NCBI GenBank assembly: GCA_017517305.1
Contig: JAFWZV010000011.1
Coordinates: forward strand, 102,192-166,191
Length of the DNA stretch: 64,000 bases
Reading direction: 5' to 3'
Source: Lachnospiraceae bacterium
GTDB taxonomy: Bacteria; Bacillota; Clostridia; Lachnospirales; Lachnospiraceae
Positions within the stretch are counted from its first letter, which is position 1. The number at the start of each line of letters is the position of its first letter. This document shows positions 22,429 through 31,127 of the stretch, piece by piece. The position numbers and the translations under genes are program-made. The notes beneath the pieces are model-generated. The model had not been told where the DNA came from, ran no database searches, and saw only the letters and a list, made by a program, of their open reading frames with translations.

Positions 22429-22487
22429 CAATAGGATAACACGCAGGATAAAAATTTTCAACCAAAGCGGTTGGTCAGGAGACTTAT

Positions 22488-23477
22488 ATGGAACAGGGAA
22501 CCCTAGGTGAGCTTTACCTTACTCGTTCAGTAACAAAGCATATTAGAAAACATAATAAGGCTGTAATTGTAGGAAACGGAGTGGGGAAGGACTATTCCCT
22601 AGTTAAGGCTGAGTCAGGATATATGGTTCAGTCAGAGGCTGTGGCAGAGTCCCCTTATATAGCGTGGGTAAAGGCCATTAATAATATTTGTGTGTCAGGT
22701 GGCGACATAGCTGGAGTAAGACTTTGCTATATGCTTCCGATAGATACCGATGAGGCTATGCTTAAGGAATTTGCAGGGGAATTTAATTCCATGGCAGATA
22801 AACAGGGTATTCAGATTGTCGGAGGTAACACTAGGATAAGCTCAGCTTATAGTAGACCAAGCTTTTTGGTGGAGGCACTTGGCAATGTTACAGCGGAAGC
22901 TGTATTACCACTGAAAGCTAAGGCAGACTATCATATAGTAATGGTTGGATACACAGCTATTCTTGGAACCAATCTAATTGTGGATGACAAATGCAAGGAC
23001 TTGCAGGAAAGATTTGCAGGAAGCTATATTGAAGAATGTAGTTTTTCTGAGAACGAATATTCCATTGGGGATATGGTAGCCGGGGTGAAGGTTTGTGCTA
23101 AGGAAACAGAAGTGGTTTATATGCATGATGTATCCTACGGTGGCGTATATGGAGCACTTTGGCAGTTGGGAGAGGCCCTAAAGCTAGGTGTTAAGGTTGA
23201 ACATAGAAGCATTCCTATAAGGCAGGAAACTGTAGAAATATGTAATTATTTTGATATAAATCCCTATATGCTAGAGGGAACAGGAGCTGTCCTTGTGGTG
23301 GCAAGAGACGGGGAAGGCTTAGTTAATAAGCTTAACCAGGCGGGATATGTTGCGTCTTCTATAGGAAGACTTACTCAGAATAAGGATCGAATAGTGGTGC
23401 TTAATACTGAGGGTGAAAAAAGATTTTTAGCACCTATTAAGGGTGATGAAATATATAAGGTTATAGCCGCATACTAA
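22488..23477 (+). CDS. AIR-synthase-related protein (PurM/HypE/ThiL superfamily)
   Basis: A 329-residue protein with the superfamily pattern: an N-terminal GxGxDYSLV-like nucleotide segment, NNICVSGGDIAGV, the VGGNTRI motif and a C-terminal half with SYGGVYGAL. Members use ATP to activate an amide, carboxyl or phosphate group. The lack of neighbouring hydrogenase or purine genes means the specific reaction is unknown. It may be co-transcribed with the Lrp regulator and aminotransferase downstream. Confidence 0.78.
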   Translation: MEQGTLGELYLTRSVTKHIRKHNKAVIVGNGVGKDYSLVKAESGYMVQSEAVAESPYIAWVKAINNICVSGGDIAGVRLCYMLPIDTDEAMLKEFAGEFNSMADKQGIQIVGGNTRISSAYSRPSFLVEALGNVTAEAVLPLKAKADYHIVMVGYTAILGTNLIVDDKCKDLQERFAGSYIEECSFSENEYSIGDMVAGVKVCAKETEVVYMHDVSYGGVYGALWQLGEALKLGVKVEHRSIPIRQETVEICNYFDINPYMLEGTGAVLVVARDGEGLVNKLNQAGYVASSIGRLTQNKDRIVVLNTEGEKRFLAPIKGDEIYKVIAAY

Positions 23478-23532
23478 TGTAAGATAAGTAAGTGGTGTGG
23501 AAATAACCAATAACAAAAAGCGAGGTAAGAGT

Positions 23533-24015
23533 ATGAACAACGACATTTTAAAGCTTCTTGAAAATGACAGTAGACTTACAGTTAAAGATATAGCCAGTAT
23601 GCTTGGTTTAGATGAGGCGGCGGTGGCCGCGGATATTAAGGCCATGGAGGATAGTAAGGTAATCTGTGGTTACCATACTATGATTGACTGGGATAAGGTT
23701 GCAGAGGAAAAGGTAACAGCCCTTATTGAGGTTAAGGTTACTCCACAGAGAGGCCAGGGCTTTGACAAGATTGCTGAGAGAATATATAACTACGAGGAGG
23801 TTAATGCAGTTTACCTTATGGCAGGTGCATTTGACTTTACAGTAATTATTCAGGGTAAGACTCTTAGAGAGGTATCACGCTTCGTATCTGAGAAGCTTGC
23901 TGTTATGGAGACAGTAATCAGTACATCAACACATTTTGTACTTAAAAAATATAAGGACCATGGCATAAAGTTTGACATGGTTAAGAAAGATGAAAGGTTG
24001 GCAATAGTACCATAA
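23533..24015 (+). CDS. Lrp/AsnC family transcriptional regulator
   Basis: A 160-residue regulator. The N-terminal winged HTH (LLENDSRLTVKDIASMLGLD) is followed by an effector domain of the RAM type (VTALIEVKVTPQRG, then VYLMAGAFDFTVIIQG). The frame is open from 23497 but ATG 23533 after GAGGTAAGAG gives the normal start. Its stop overlaps the aminotransferase start as TAATG, so an amino-acid-responsive role in that gene's control is likely. Confidence 0.92.
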   Translation: MNNDILKLLENDSRLTVKDIASMLGLDEAAVAADIKAMEDSKVICGYHTMIDWDKVAEEKVTALIEVKVTPQRGQGFDKIAERIYNYEEVNAVYLMAGAFDFTVIIQGKTLREVSRFVSEKLAVMETVISTSTHFVLKKYKDHGIKFDMVKKDERLAIVP

Positions 24016-25184
24016 TGAGAAATCCATTATCACAAACAATTACAAATATAAAGCCATCAGGCATCAGAAAGTTTTTCGATATCGTAAGCGAGATGCCAGA
24101 TGCAATATCTCTTGGTGTTGGTGAGCCTGACTTCGATACACCTTGGCATATAAGAGAAGAGGGTATCTACTCTCTTGAAAAGGGTAAAACCTTTTATACT
24201 TCAAACTCAGGTCTCCTTGAGCTTAGAGAGGAAATCTGTAAGTGGTATAAGAGAAAATATAATGTGGACTATGATTACAAGAAGGAGGCGCTTATTACCG
24301 TAGGTGGTAGTGAGGGTATAGACCTTGCCTTTAGAGCTATGCTTGATCCAGGGGATGAAGTTATTATTCCAGAGCCTTGCTATGTATCATATGTTCCTTG
24401 TGTTGAGCTTGCAGGTGGTGTGCCTGTGACCATAGCACTTAAGAATGAGAATCAGTTTAGACTTACTCCAGAGGAGCTTCTTGCGGCTATAACTGACAAG
24501 ACTAAGATTCTTATACTTGCATATCCTAGCAACCCTACAGGAGCTATAATGACCAAGGAAGACCTTGAGCCTATAGCTAAAATCTGTCAGGAGAAGGATA
24601 TATTTGTTATATCAGACGAGATTTATTCAGAGCTTACATATGGAGACGCACAGCATTGTACCATCGGTTCCCTTCCAGGTATGAAGGAGAGAACAATTAT
24701 TATAAATGGTTTCTCTAAGGCTTACGCTATGACGGGATGGAGACTTGGATATGCCCTTGCACCTCAGCTTATTGCAGAGCAGATGACTAAGGTTCATCAG
24801 TTTGCAATTATGTGTGCTCCAACTACTAGTCAGTACGCAGCTATTAGCGCTATCAAGGAGGGGGACAAGGATATTGAGCGTATGAGGACCTCATACGACC
24901 AGAGAAGACATTTCCTTATGAAGACCTTTGAGGAGATGGGACTTCCTTGCTTTGAGCCACTTGGAGCATTCTATATGTTTCCATGTATTAAGGAGTTTGG
25001 CATGACTTCCGATGAGTTTGCCACAAGACTTCTTCAGGAGGAGGAACTTGCGGTAGTGCCGGGAACTGCCTTTGGTGATTGTGGTGAGGGCTTCCTTAGA
25101 ATTTCTTATGCGTATTCAATTGATGAGCTTAGAGAGGCTATGAAGAGGCTGGCTGCATTTATAGGAAGACTTAGAGATAAATAA
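24015..25184 (+). CDS. PLP-dependent class I/II aminotransferase
   Basis: A 389-residue fold-type I aminotransferase. The PLP lysine is Lys235 in NGFSKAYAMTGWRLGYA; SNPTG (172-176) and the C-terminal Arg segment EGFLRISYA are present. It is closest in feel to the AspC/PatA-like enzymes acting on aspartate or aromatic amino acids; the exact substrate is not decidable. It is coupled to the upstream Lrp gene by a TAATG overlap, a common pairing in Clostridia. Confidence 0.92.
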   Translation: MRNPLSQTITNIKPSGIRKFFDIVSEMPDAISLGVGEPDFDTPWHIREEGIYSLEKGKTFYTSNSGLLELREEICKWYKRKYNVDYDYKKEALITVGGSEGIDLAFRAMLDPGDEVIIPEPCYVSYVPCVELAGGVPVTIALKNENQFRLTPEELLAAITDKTKILILAYPSNPTGAIMTKEDLEPIAKICQEKDIFVISDEIYSELTYGDAQHCTIGSLPGMKERTIIINGFSKAYAMTGWRLGYALAPQLIAEQMTKVHQFAIMCAPTTSQYAAISAIKEGDKDIERMRTSYDQRRHFLMKTFEEMGLPCFEPLGAFYMFPCIKEFGMTSDEFATRLLQEEELAVVPGTAFGDCGEGFLRISYAYSIDELREAMKRLAAFIGRLRDK

Positions 25185-25211
25185 TATAAAATATAAAGAG
25201 GGTTGATTTTA

Positions 25212-25703
25212 ATGCTTAATGTTATTTTGCTTGAACCAGAGATGCCTGCAAACACAGGGAATATCGGTCGTACCTGCGTAGCTACCGGTATAAGACTGCA
25301 TTTGATAGAACCCCTCGGTTTCGAGATTAATGACAAGCAGCTTAAAAGAGCTGGTCTTGATTATTGGCCTAGGTTAGATGTTACAGTTTATGAGGATTAT
25401 GAGGATTTTAAGAGAAAGAATCCTGATGCTAAAGTTTATATGGCCACAACTAAATCTAAACAAAAATATACAGATGTTAATTATCCAGAGGATGCTTATA
25501 TTATGTTTGGCCCTGAGAGTAGAGGTATACCAGAGGAGATACTTTTGGAGAACAAGGATACTTGTGTGAGAATCCCAATGATGCCGGAGGAGAGGTCTCT
25601 TAATCTCTCTAATTCTGTTGCAATTATGGTATATGAGGCACTTAGGCAACAGGGTTTTCCTGGCCTTGAGAAAGAAGGGCAGCTACATAGATATGAGTGG
25701 TAG
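25212..25703 (+). CDS. trmL: tRNA (cytidine/uridine-34 2'-O)-methyltransferase TrmL
   Basis: A 163-residue SPOUT enzyme with the trefoil-knot motifs NTGNIGRTC at the N-terminus, FGPESRGIP in the middle and the motif IPMMPEERSLNLSNSVAI near the end. It methylates the wobble ribose of leucine tRNAs. ATG 25212 is preferred over TTG 25203 on ribosome-site spacing. A terminator follows immediately. Confidence 0.96.
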   Translation: MLNVILLEPEMPANTGNIGRTCVATGIRLHLIEPLGFEINDKQLKRAGLDYWPRLDVTVYEDYEDFKRKNPDAKVYMATTKSKQKYTDVNYPEDAYIMFGPESRGIPEEILLENKDTCVRIPMMPEERSLNLSNSVAIMVYEALRQQGFPGLEKEGQLHRYEW

Positions 25704-25746
25704 AAAAATTTCCAGTGATGAAATAAGAGTCACTGGAAATTTTTTG
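25703..25746 (+). terminator. Intrinsic terminator after trmL
   Basis: AAATTTCCAGTGA pairs with TCACTGGAAATTT across an 11-base loop and is followed by TTTT. It begins directly after the stop codon. Confidence 0.88.
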
Positions 25747-25794
25747 TGGATATGAGGTGTTGTATACTCACACAAGACTGAGAAAATATTATAT

Positions 25795-25823
25795 TTGGGC
25801 ATATAGAGGAAATGTGTTAGAAT
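25795..25823 (+). promoter_or_regulatory. Putative promoter of the radical SAM gene
   Basis: TTGGGC and TAGAAT are separated by 17 bases, located about 110 bases before the start codon and after a terminator. The -35 match is partial. Confidence 0.4.
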
Positions 25824-25934
25824 AGACCCAGGTGGAGGAATAAAATCAGAAAGAAACAATAAAAACATGGGCTGTAGGGAAGAAAAAAGCTATATAGTCC
25901 AAAGGAAATCAACAAGAGGATAAGGAGAATTCAA

Positions 25935-26990
25935 ATGAATTATGTTGATTGGCTAGACAAGCCATATTATTCATTAAATGCATATTTTAAAAATACATAC
26001 GGCCAAAAAATATATAAGATTGCAGTGAATGCAGGACTGTCTTGCCCAAATAGAGATGGAAATCTTGATACTAGAGGATGTATATTTTGTAGCAAAGGTG
26101 GAAGTGGAGACTTTGCTGTGAAGCTTGATGAGAGCCTGGGTGATGAGTTAGCTGTCCAGACAGATGGAAAAGCTAGTGCTGGTAGGAAAATACTCTCTGT
26201 GAAGCAGCAGATAGTTCAAGGGAAGTCACGCTTTAATAAGGAAGCAGGAGATAGGTTTGTTATATATTTTCAAGCCTTCACTAACACCTATGGAAATCCT
26301 GAATATCTTAGAAGAATCTGGACAGAGGCCTTAGAAGAGGAAAATGTTGTAGGAATTTCCATAGCAACAAGGCCAGATTGCCTAGGTAAAGAGATTATGG
26401 AGGTGCTACGGGAACTGCAGGACAAATTCTGCAGTGAATTGGATAGTCATAGTAAATTCATCTGGGTAGAGCTTGGTCTTCAGAGCATTCATGACAAAAC
26501 GGCAGAATATATTAGAAGACATTACCCATTATCAGAGTATGAGGAGGCTGTGAGAAAGCTTCATAAGTTAAGCATACCCTATATTACACATGTGATTTTG
26601 GGACTTCCTGGGGAGACCAAAGAAGAAATGTTAGAGACGGTGTTTTATGTGGAGCAGGGGGTATTTGAACAAGATAGCCATAGTAAGATAAAACCTTTCG
26701 GTATAAAGCTACAGCTACTTCATGTGTTGGAGGACACAGATTTAGCGAAGGATTACAGACAAGGAAAGTTCCAGACTATGGAAATGGATGAGTATATTGA
26801 TTTGGTTATAGATGCTTTGCAAAGAATTAATCCTGAGATAGTAATCCATAGGGTAACAGGTGACGGACCAAAGAATATACTTATTGCGCCTACATGGTCA
26901 GGCAATAAAAAGATGGTTCTTAACACCTTACATAAGAGGATGAAGGAAAGGGAAGCAAGACAGGGAGATTATTCTATTATGCTATGGTAG
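25935..26990 (+). CDS. Radical SAM protein, YhcC/TIGR01212 family
   Basis: A 351-residue radical SAM protein. The cluster-binding cysteines have the unusual family spacing Cys37, Cys49, Cys52 (CPNRDGNLDTRGCIFC). The following VGISIATRPDC, WVELGLQSIH and HVILGLPGETKEEM segments match the YhcC group, related to Elp3-like enzymes. The reaction is not established for this family. The start ATG follows AAGGAG. Confidence 0.9.
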   Translation: MNYVDWLDKPYYSLNAYFKNTYGQKIYKIAVNAGLSCPNRDGNLDTRGCIFCSKGGSGDFAVKLDESLGDELAVQTDGKASAGRKILSVKQQIVQGKSRFNKEAGDRFVIYFQAFTNTYGNPEYLRRIWTEALEEENVVGISIATRPDCLGKEIMEVLRELQDKFCSELDSHSKFIWVELGLQSIHDKTAEYIRRHYPLSEYEEAVRKLHKLSIPYITHVILGLPGETKEEMLETVFYVEQGVFEQDSHSKIKPFGIKLQLLHVLEDTDLAKDYRQGKFQTMEMDEYIDLVIDALQRINPEIVIHRVTGDGPKNILIAPTWSGNKKMVLNTLHKRMKEREARQGDYSIMLW

Positions 26991-27120
26991 AATATTCTTG
27001 AAAAAAACAACAAAATACGATACTATAGAATTGGATTTTTGCAATTGGGTATTGGGAAGGCAAAATATCCTGGAGAATAGTTTTTACTTAACGAAAATAC
27101 ACTAGAAAAGGGGTTAGGGA

Positions 27121-28038
27121 ATGAGATTAGTTACACGTTCAGATTTTGATGGATTAGCATGTGGAGCGCTTCTTAAGGAGGCAGGAATTATTGATTGTTG
27201 GACATTTGCCCATCCAAAGGATTTGCAGGATGGACTTATACCTGTTACAGAGAATGATTGTTTGGCAAATGTACCATTTGTAGAGGGTTGTGGACTTTGG
27301 TTTGATCACCACTCAAGTGAGCATGAGAGATTAGAGCTTGAGGGAAAGTACAAGGGTGAGAGTAGAATTACTCCTTCATGTGCTAGAATTATATATGAGT
27401 ATTATGGTGGAAAGGAAAGATTTCCACAGTTTGATGATATGATGGAAGCAGTTGATAAGGTTGATTCAGGTAACCTTACTGTGGACGAGATTCTTAATCC
27501 TACTGGTTGGATTCTTATCGGATTTTTAATGGATCCTAGAACTGGACTTGGACGTTGGAGAAACTTTACTATTCCTAACTATAAGCTTATGGAGGAGCTT
27601 ATTGATGCCTGCAGAACTATGACTACAGAGGAGATTCTTAACCTCTCTGACGTTAAGGAGCGTATCGAGGTTTACAATGAGCAGACTGAGAAGTTTAAGG
27701 AGATGGTTAAGGCTCACACAAGAGTTGAGAAGGATGTTATTATTACAGATCTTCGTGGCGTGGACCCTATCTACACAGGTAACAGATTTATGATTTACAG
27801 CCTTTATCCAGAGCAGAATATCTCAGCATGGATAGTAAATGGTAAGGGTGGTAAGGGCTGTTCAGCAGCAGTTGGATATAGTATTATTAACAAGACTTCA
27901 AATGTTGACGTAGGAAGCCTTATGCTTAAGTACGGTGGCGGTGGTCACAGGAAGGTAGGAACCTGTCAGTTTACAGATGAGAATATGGATGAGATGCTTC
28001 CAAAGATGCTTGATGAGCTTGTAAACGGAGCAAAATAA
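27121..28038 (+). CDS. DHH superfamily phosphoesterase-like protein
   Basis: A 305-residue protein with an N-terminal DFDG motif (residues 8-11), the DHH triad at residues 62-64 (FDHHSSEH) and a C-terminal GGGGHRKVG motif of the DHHA1 type. This architecture covers exopolyphosphatase-like and oligoribonuclease (NrnA-like) enzymes. The precise substrate is not clear. It is monocistronic, with its own terminator downstream. Confidence 0.87.
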   Translation: MRLVTRSDFDGLACGALLKEAGIIDCWTFAHPKDLQDGLIPVTENDCLANVPFVEGCGLWFDHHSSEHERLELEGKYKGESRITPSCARIIYEYYGGKERFPQFDDMMEAVDKVDSGNLTVDEILNPTGWILIGFLMDPRTGLGRWRNFTIPNYKLMEELIDACRTMTTEEILNLSDVKERIEVYNEQTEKFKEMVKAHTRVEKDVIITDLRGVDPIYTGNRFMIYSLYPEQNISAWIVNGKGGKGCSAAVGYSIINKTSNVDVGSLMLKYGGGGHRKVGTCQFTDENMDEMLPKMLDELVNGAK

Positions 28039-28059
28039 AAATCTATCGTCGGAAATATT

Positions 28060-28097
28060 AACCGAATCGAAGAGAAATCTTCGGTTCGGTTTTTTGT
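28060..28097 (+). terminator. Intrinsic terminator after the DHH gene
   Basis: A 14-bp stem with one G-T wobble (AACCGAATCGAAGA against TCTTCGGTTCGGTT) closed by a GAAA tetraloop and followed by TTTTTT. Confidence 0.93.
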
Positions 28098-28249
28098 TTT
28101 TTAAATTTGCTGAGAAGGCTTCTAAAGCTAGAAAATAAAAGGGATTCATAAATGTTGTGACAAGCGTACAGCAAGCTTTTCATAAGAGAGAAATTCACAG
28201 TTTTTTCACAAAATGTGTAAAAACCTAACATTGGTGTAAAAAATTAGCC

Positions 28250-28288
28250 TTTACGATATTTGTACGAAGGTGATATATTTTTTGTACG
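28250..28288 (+). promoter_or_regulatory. Candidate Tad operon promoter flanked by direct repeats
   Basis: TTTACG (28250-28255) and TATATT (28274-28279), 18 bases apart, could be the promoter. The octamer TTTGTACG occurs twice (28259-28266 and 28281-28288), exactly 22 bases apart, around the -10 region. Such two-turn direct repeats are typical of dimeric activator sites. The upstream part of this gene-free stretch (28097-28249) is AT-rich and shows nothing else that I can name. Confidence 0.4.
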
Positions 28289-28289
28289 G

Positions 28290-28485
28290 TCAGCAGCTCA
28301 TGCTGAACTTAGTATTCTAGATTTTGCAGTGGTTTTTAATTCTCATGTAAAACCCAGGTTACCACTACGTATAGTTTAGGTTACCTACATGGAAATCCCC
28401 ATAAAATAATAATTGGAAAATTGGAATAATTAGATGAACAGAAAAATTGAACACTCTTTGCCACTGCAAAATCTAATATAGGAGG
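28290..28485 (+). ncRNA. Structured leader of the Tad operon, candidate cis-regulatory RNA
   Basis: A short hairpin (TCAGCA/TGCTGA, 28290-28306) is followed by a perfect 15-bp inverted repeat: 28318-28332 (TAGATTTTGCAGTGG) with 28461-28475. Within it are nested helices: CATGTA (28344-28349) with TACATG (28386-28391), GGTTACC (28357-28363) with GGTTACC (28379-28385, one T-T mismatch), and ACTA/TAGT closing a CGTA loop. The long stem ends five bases before the GGAGG ribosome site (28481). I do not recognise a known riboswitch class. A miniature transposable element with 15-bp ends is an alternative reading. Confidence 0.55.
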
Positions 28486-28493
28486 AAATCATT

Positions 28494-28964
28494 CTGAGCG
28501 CATATATAGTTATTAATATTTTAATTTTTGTGACAGTGGCTATGGTGTTTGACCTTAAGACTGGGAAAATTCCTAATTGGTATAATTTGGCTTGGCTGAT
28601 ATACGGATTAGTGTTGATAGGTTTTTTGAAAGGTGGTAAGGGACTGATATTAGGGATTTTTGGTGGTTTGATTCCAGTGATTGGGTTGATGGTGTTGTTT
28701 GTCTGGGGAGTGTTGGGGGCAGGGGACATAAAGCTTCTTGGTGTTATTGGCGTATTTGTAGGTTTGGATGTTGTATGGATTGTAATATATAGCTTTCTCC
28801 TGTGTGGAATATATGGTGGAGGCTTGGTGCTTACCAGGATAGTGAGGATGTTGGTTAAATCATCTGGCTGGAAATATGGGCACACTAAGGTGGCATTTTC
28901 AGTATTTATTCTGGGTGGCTTTATTTGGTACATATGCAAAGGGGGAGTTAACCTTGGAATATAG
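28494..28964 (+). CDS. Prepilin peptidase, A24/TadV (CpaA) family
   Basis: A membrane aspartyl protease of about 156 residues that would cut the Flp prepilin encoded at 33290. The catalytic aspartates are in VFDLKTGKIPN (about residue 20) and GAGDIKLL (about residue 78). No ATG lies near the ribosome site GGAGG at 28481-28485; in-frame CTG 28494 or ATT 28491 have the correct spacing and restore the first membrane helix, whereas GTG 28530 would remove it. It is the first gene of the Tad operon and overlaps the next gene. Confidence 0.85.
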   Translation: MSAYIVINILIFVTVAMVFDLKTGKIPNWYNLAWLIYGLVLIGFLKGGKGLILGIFGGLIPVIGLMVLFVWGVLGAGDIKLLGVIGVFVGLDVVWIVIYSFLLCGIYGGGLVLTRIVRMLVKSSGWKYGHTKVAFSVFILGGFIWYICKGGVNLGI

Positions 28965-29874
28965 AATAGGAATATGTGATGAGGATTATCATTATGTAGT
29001 TAATCTGATGGAATATATAAATTCACATAGAATAGGTGGGCTTAAGTTGGTTGCATTTTCTTCTTTGCAAGCAGTGGTTGAATATCTTGAAAAAAACTAT
29101 CTGGATGGATTACTGGTGGGACAGGTAAGAGGAGATACAAAGCCATATATAGATGAAATATTGGAGGGACATAATGGTATTATCCTAATTCCAATAAGTG
29201 TAGATATGACTGCTGATGAAGGATATTTATATAAGTATCAAAGTGCACAGGCTATAGCAAGTTATATCTTAGATAGGTTAAATGTGAGCCTGGTACCGCA
29301 ATCGGTACAGGACAAGGCTTTTTATGCGGTTTATTCTCCTATAGGTAGATGTGGAAAAACATCTTTAGCTAAAGGTTTATCTATTAGATACAGGGGAGCT
29401 TTGTATGTGGCATTAGAGGAATTTGGAACGAGAGAAGGTCTCAGTGAGGACATCTTATATCACATAGTATGTGAAAATACAAGGCTTCACAGTCTGATGG
29501 AGAAACTAAAACCCAACGAATATGGCTTTAGAGAGATAAAAGGAATATTAAGCTATATGGATATTAGACAGCTTAGTAAAGATAATTTTCAATGGTTTAA
29601 GGAGCAGCTTTTAATTGGAGGGAATTATGACAAAGTAATATTTGATATAGGTGGGGCGGTTCTGTCAGATCTAAATATTTTGCAGGTGATGGACAGAATT
29701 TATGTACCAGTTATAGAGGAGGAAGAAGCTATGGAAAAGCTACAAGCCTTTAAGGAATTGCTTAGAAACAATAATTATGTTGAGTTAGGTAATAAGTTAC
29801 AGTTTCTTAAGGTGCCAAAATGTCATTATTCTTCTGATATGATGCTTGATTTTATTAGTGAAGGAGAACTGTGA
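28954..29874 (+). CDS. TadZ/CpaE-like P-loop protein
   Basis: A 306-residue protein. An N-terminal response-regulator-like region (residues 1-110) lacks a clear phosphorylation site, and is followed by a MinD/ParA-like domain with a divergent P-loop SPIGRCGKTS (128-137). TadZ/CpaE proteins place the pilus machine at a site in the cell. The start is TTG 28954 after GGGGGAG, overlapping the peptidase gene by 11 bases. It overlaps tadA by four bases. Confidence 0.8.
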   Translation: MEYRIGICDEDYHYVVNLMEYINSHRIGGLKLVAFSSLQAVVEYLEKNYLDGLLVGQVRGDTKPYIDEILEGHNGIILIPISVDMTADEGYLYKYQSAQAIASYILDRLNVSLVPQSVQDKAFYAVYSPIGRCGKTSLAKGLSIRYRGALYVALEEFGTREGLSEDILYHIVCENTRLHSLMEKLKPNEYGFREIKGILSYMDIRQLSKDNFQWFKEQLLIGGNYDKVIFDIGGAVLSDLNILQVMDRIYVPVIEEEEAMEKLQAFKELLRNNNYVELGNKLQFLKVPKCHYSSDMMLDFISEGEL

Positions 29875-31127
29875 GAATGGAGCTTGGGGTTAGAGAAAAA
29901 CTTAGGCAAAGAATTGTGAAGGATATAGATATGACCATGGCCTTAGAGGACTGGGAAATAGCTGAAATTATAGATAGATGTATTTTAGAGGAAACTAAGG
30001 ATGAGTATTTTCCCTTAAAAGAGAAGGTGAATCTAAGAAAAGAGCTGTTTAATTCCTTTAGAAGGCTGGATGTTTTAACGGAATATCTGGAGGATGATCA
30101 GGTGTCTGAAATAATGGTAAATGGTACAGCACCTATTTTCATAGAAAAACGGGGACGCATTATTAGAACCAATAAAAGGATAGCTTCAGAAGAAAAGTTG
30201 CATTCTCTTATTCAACAGATTGTGGCTACCTGCAATAGGAGAATCAATGAGGCAAGTCCCATAGTGGATGCAAGATTAGAGGATGGTTCAAGGGTTAGTA
30301 TAGTAATTAGTCCTGTCAGTTTGTCTGGAACTACCATAACTATAAGAAGATTTCCTAAGGATAGAATTGGTATAGAAAAGCTTATAGAACTAGGAACTAT
30401 AGATGATAGCTTTGGCAAGGTATTGAAGGCACTTGTGCTTGGAAAGTATAACATTTTTATATCAGGAGGTACAGGCTCAGGCAAGACTACATTTCTCAAT
30501 GCTTTGTCTAGCTTTATTCCCAAGGATGAAAGAATTATTACAATAGAGGATTCAGCAGAATTAAATCTAGAACAGGTGGACAATTTGGTTAGATTAGAGG
30601 CTAGAAATGCCAATGTGGAGGGTGAAAACAGTGTGTCTATAAGAGATTTAATAAAGGCCAGTCTTAGAATGCGTCCAGATAGAATTATTGTTGGAGAGGT
30701 TCGAGACCAGGCGGCCATCGATATGCTTCAGGCTATGAATACAGGTCATGATGGTAGTCTTAGCACAGGTCATGCAAATTCTCCAGAAGATATGATTAGC
30801 AGATTAGAAACTATGGTTCTGACAGGAGCCAATATTCCAATTCAGGCTGTGAGGATGCAGATATCTCAGGCAGTGGATATTATTATTCATCTAGGAAGGC
30901 TTAGGGATAGGTCTAGAAAGGTGCTAAAGGTAAGTGAGGTGTTAGGTGTGGAGGATGGACAGGTTATGTTAAATACACTTTATGAGTTTGTAGAAACCGG
31001 TGAAAAGGATGGAAAGCTTATTGGTAGTCTTAGAAAGGTAAATCAGTTAATTAATGTGGACAAGCTTATACGTTGGAATGCAAAGGAGTTATATGAGGAG
31101 GGGGAAGATGGAATATTACGCATATAA
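29871..31127 (+). CDS. tadA: Tad pilus assembly ATPase TadA/CpaF
   Basis: A 418-residue secretion ATPase. Walker A is GGTGSGKT (residues 199-206), preceded by the typical ISPVSLSGTTITIRRF segment; the Asp and His boxes (TIEDSAELNL, then GHDGSLSTGHANSP) follow. It forms the cytoplasmic hexamer that powers pilin assembly. The start is GTG 29871 inside the previous stop, or ATG 29877. It is longer than bare ATPase domains because of an N-terminal helical domain, as usual for CpaF. Confidence 0.96.
   Translation: MRMELGVREKLRQRIVKDIDMTMALEDWEIAEIIDRCILEETKDEYFPLKEKVNLRKELFNSFRRLDVLTEYLEDDQVSEIMVNGTAPIFIEKRGRIIRTNKRIASEEKLHSLIQQIVATCNRRINEASPIVDARLEDGSRVSIVISPVSLSGTTITIRRFPKDRIGIEKLIELGTIDDSFGKVLKALVLGKYNIFISGGTGSGKTTFLNALSSFIPKDERIITIEDSAELNLEQVDNLVRLEARNANVEGENSVSIRDLIKASLRMRPDRIIVGEVRDQAAIDMLQAMNTGHDGSLSTGHANSPEDMISRLETMVLTGANIPIQAVRMQISQAVDIIIHLGRLRDRSRKVLKVSEVLGVEDGQVMLNTLYEFVETGEKDGKLIGSLRKVNQLINVDKLIRWNAKELYEEGEDGILRI

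Noticed and set aside
28318-28475. c-di-GMP-I riboswitch upstream of the Tad genes
   Set aside because: The GGTTACC segments recall part of that class, but the conserved CAAACC and GCAAAGC core elements are absent.
30212-30718. Minus-strand open frame inside tadA
   Set aside because: Shadow of the conserved ATPase coding strand.
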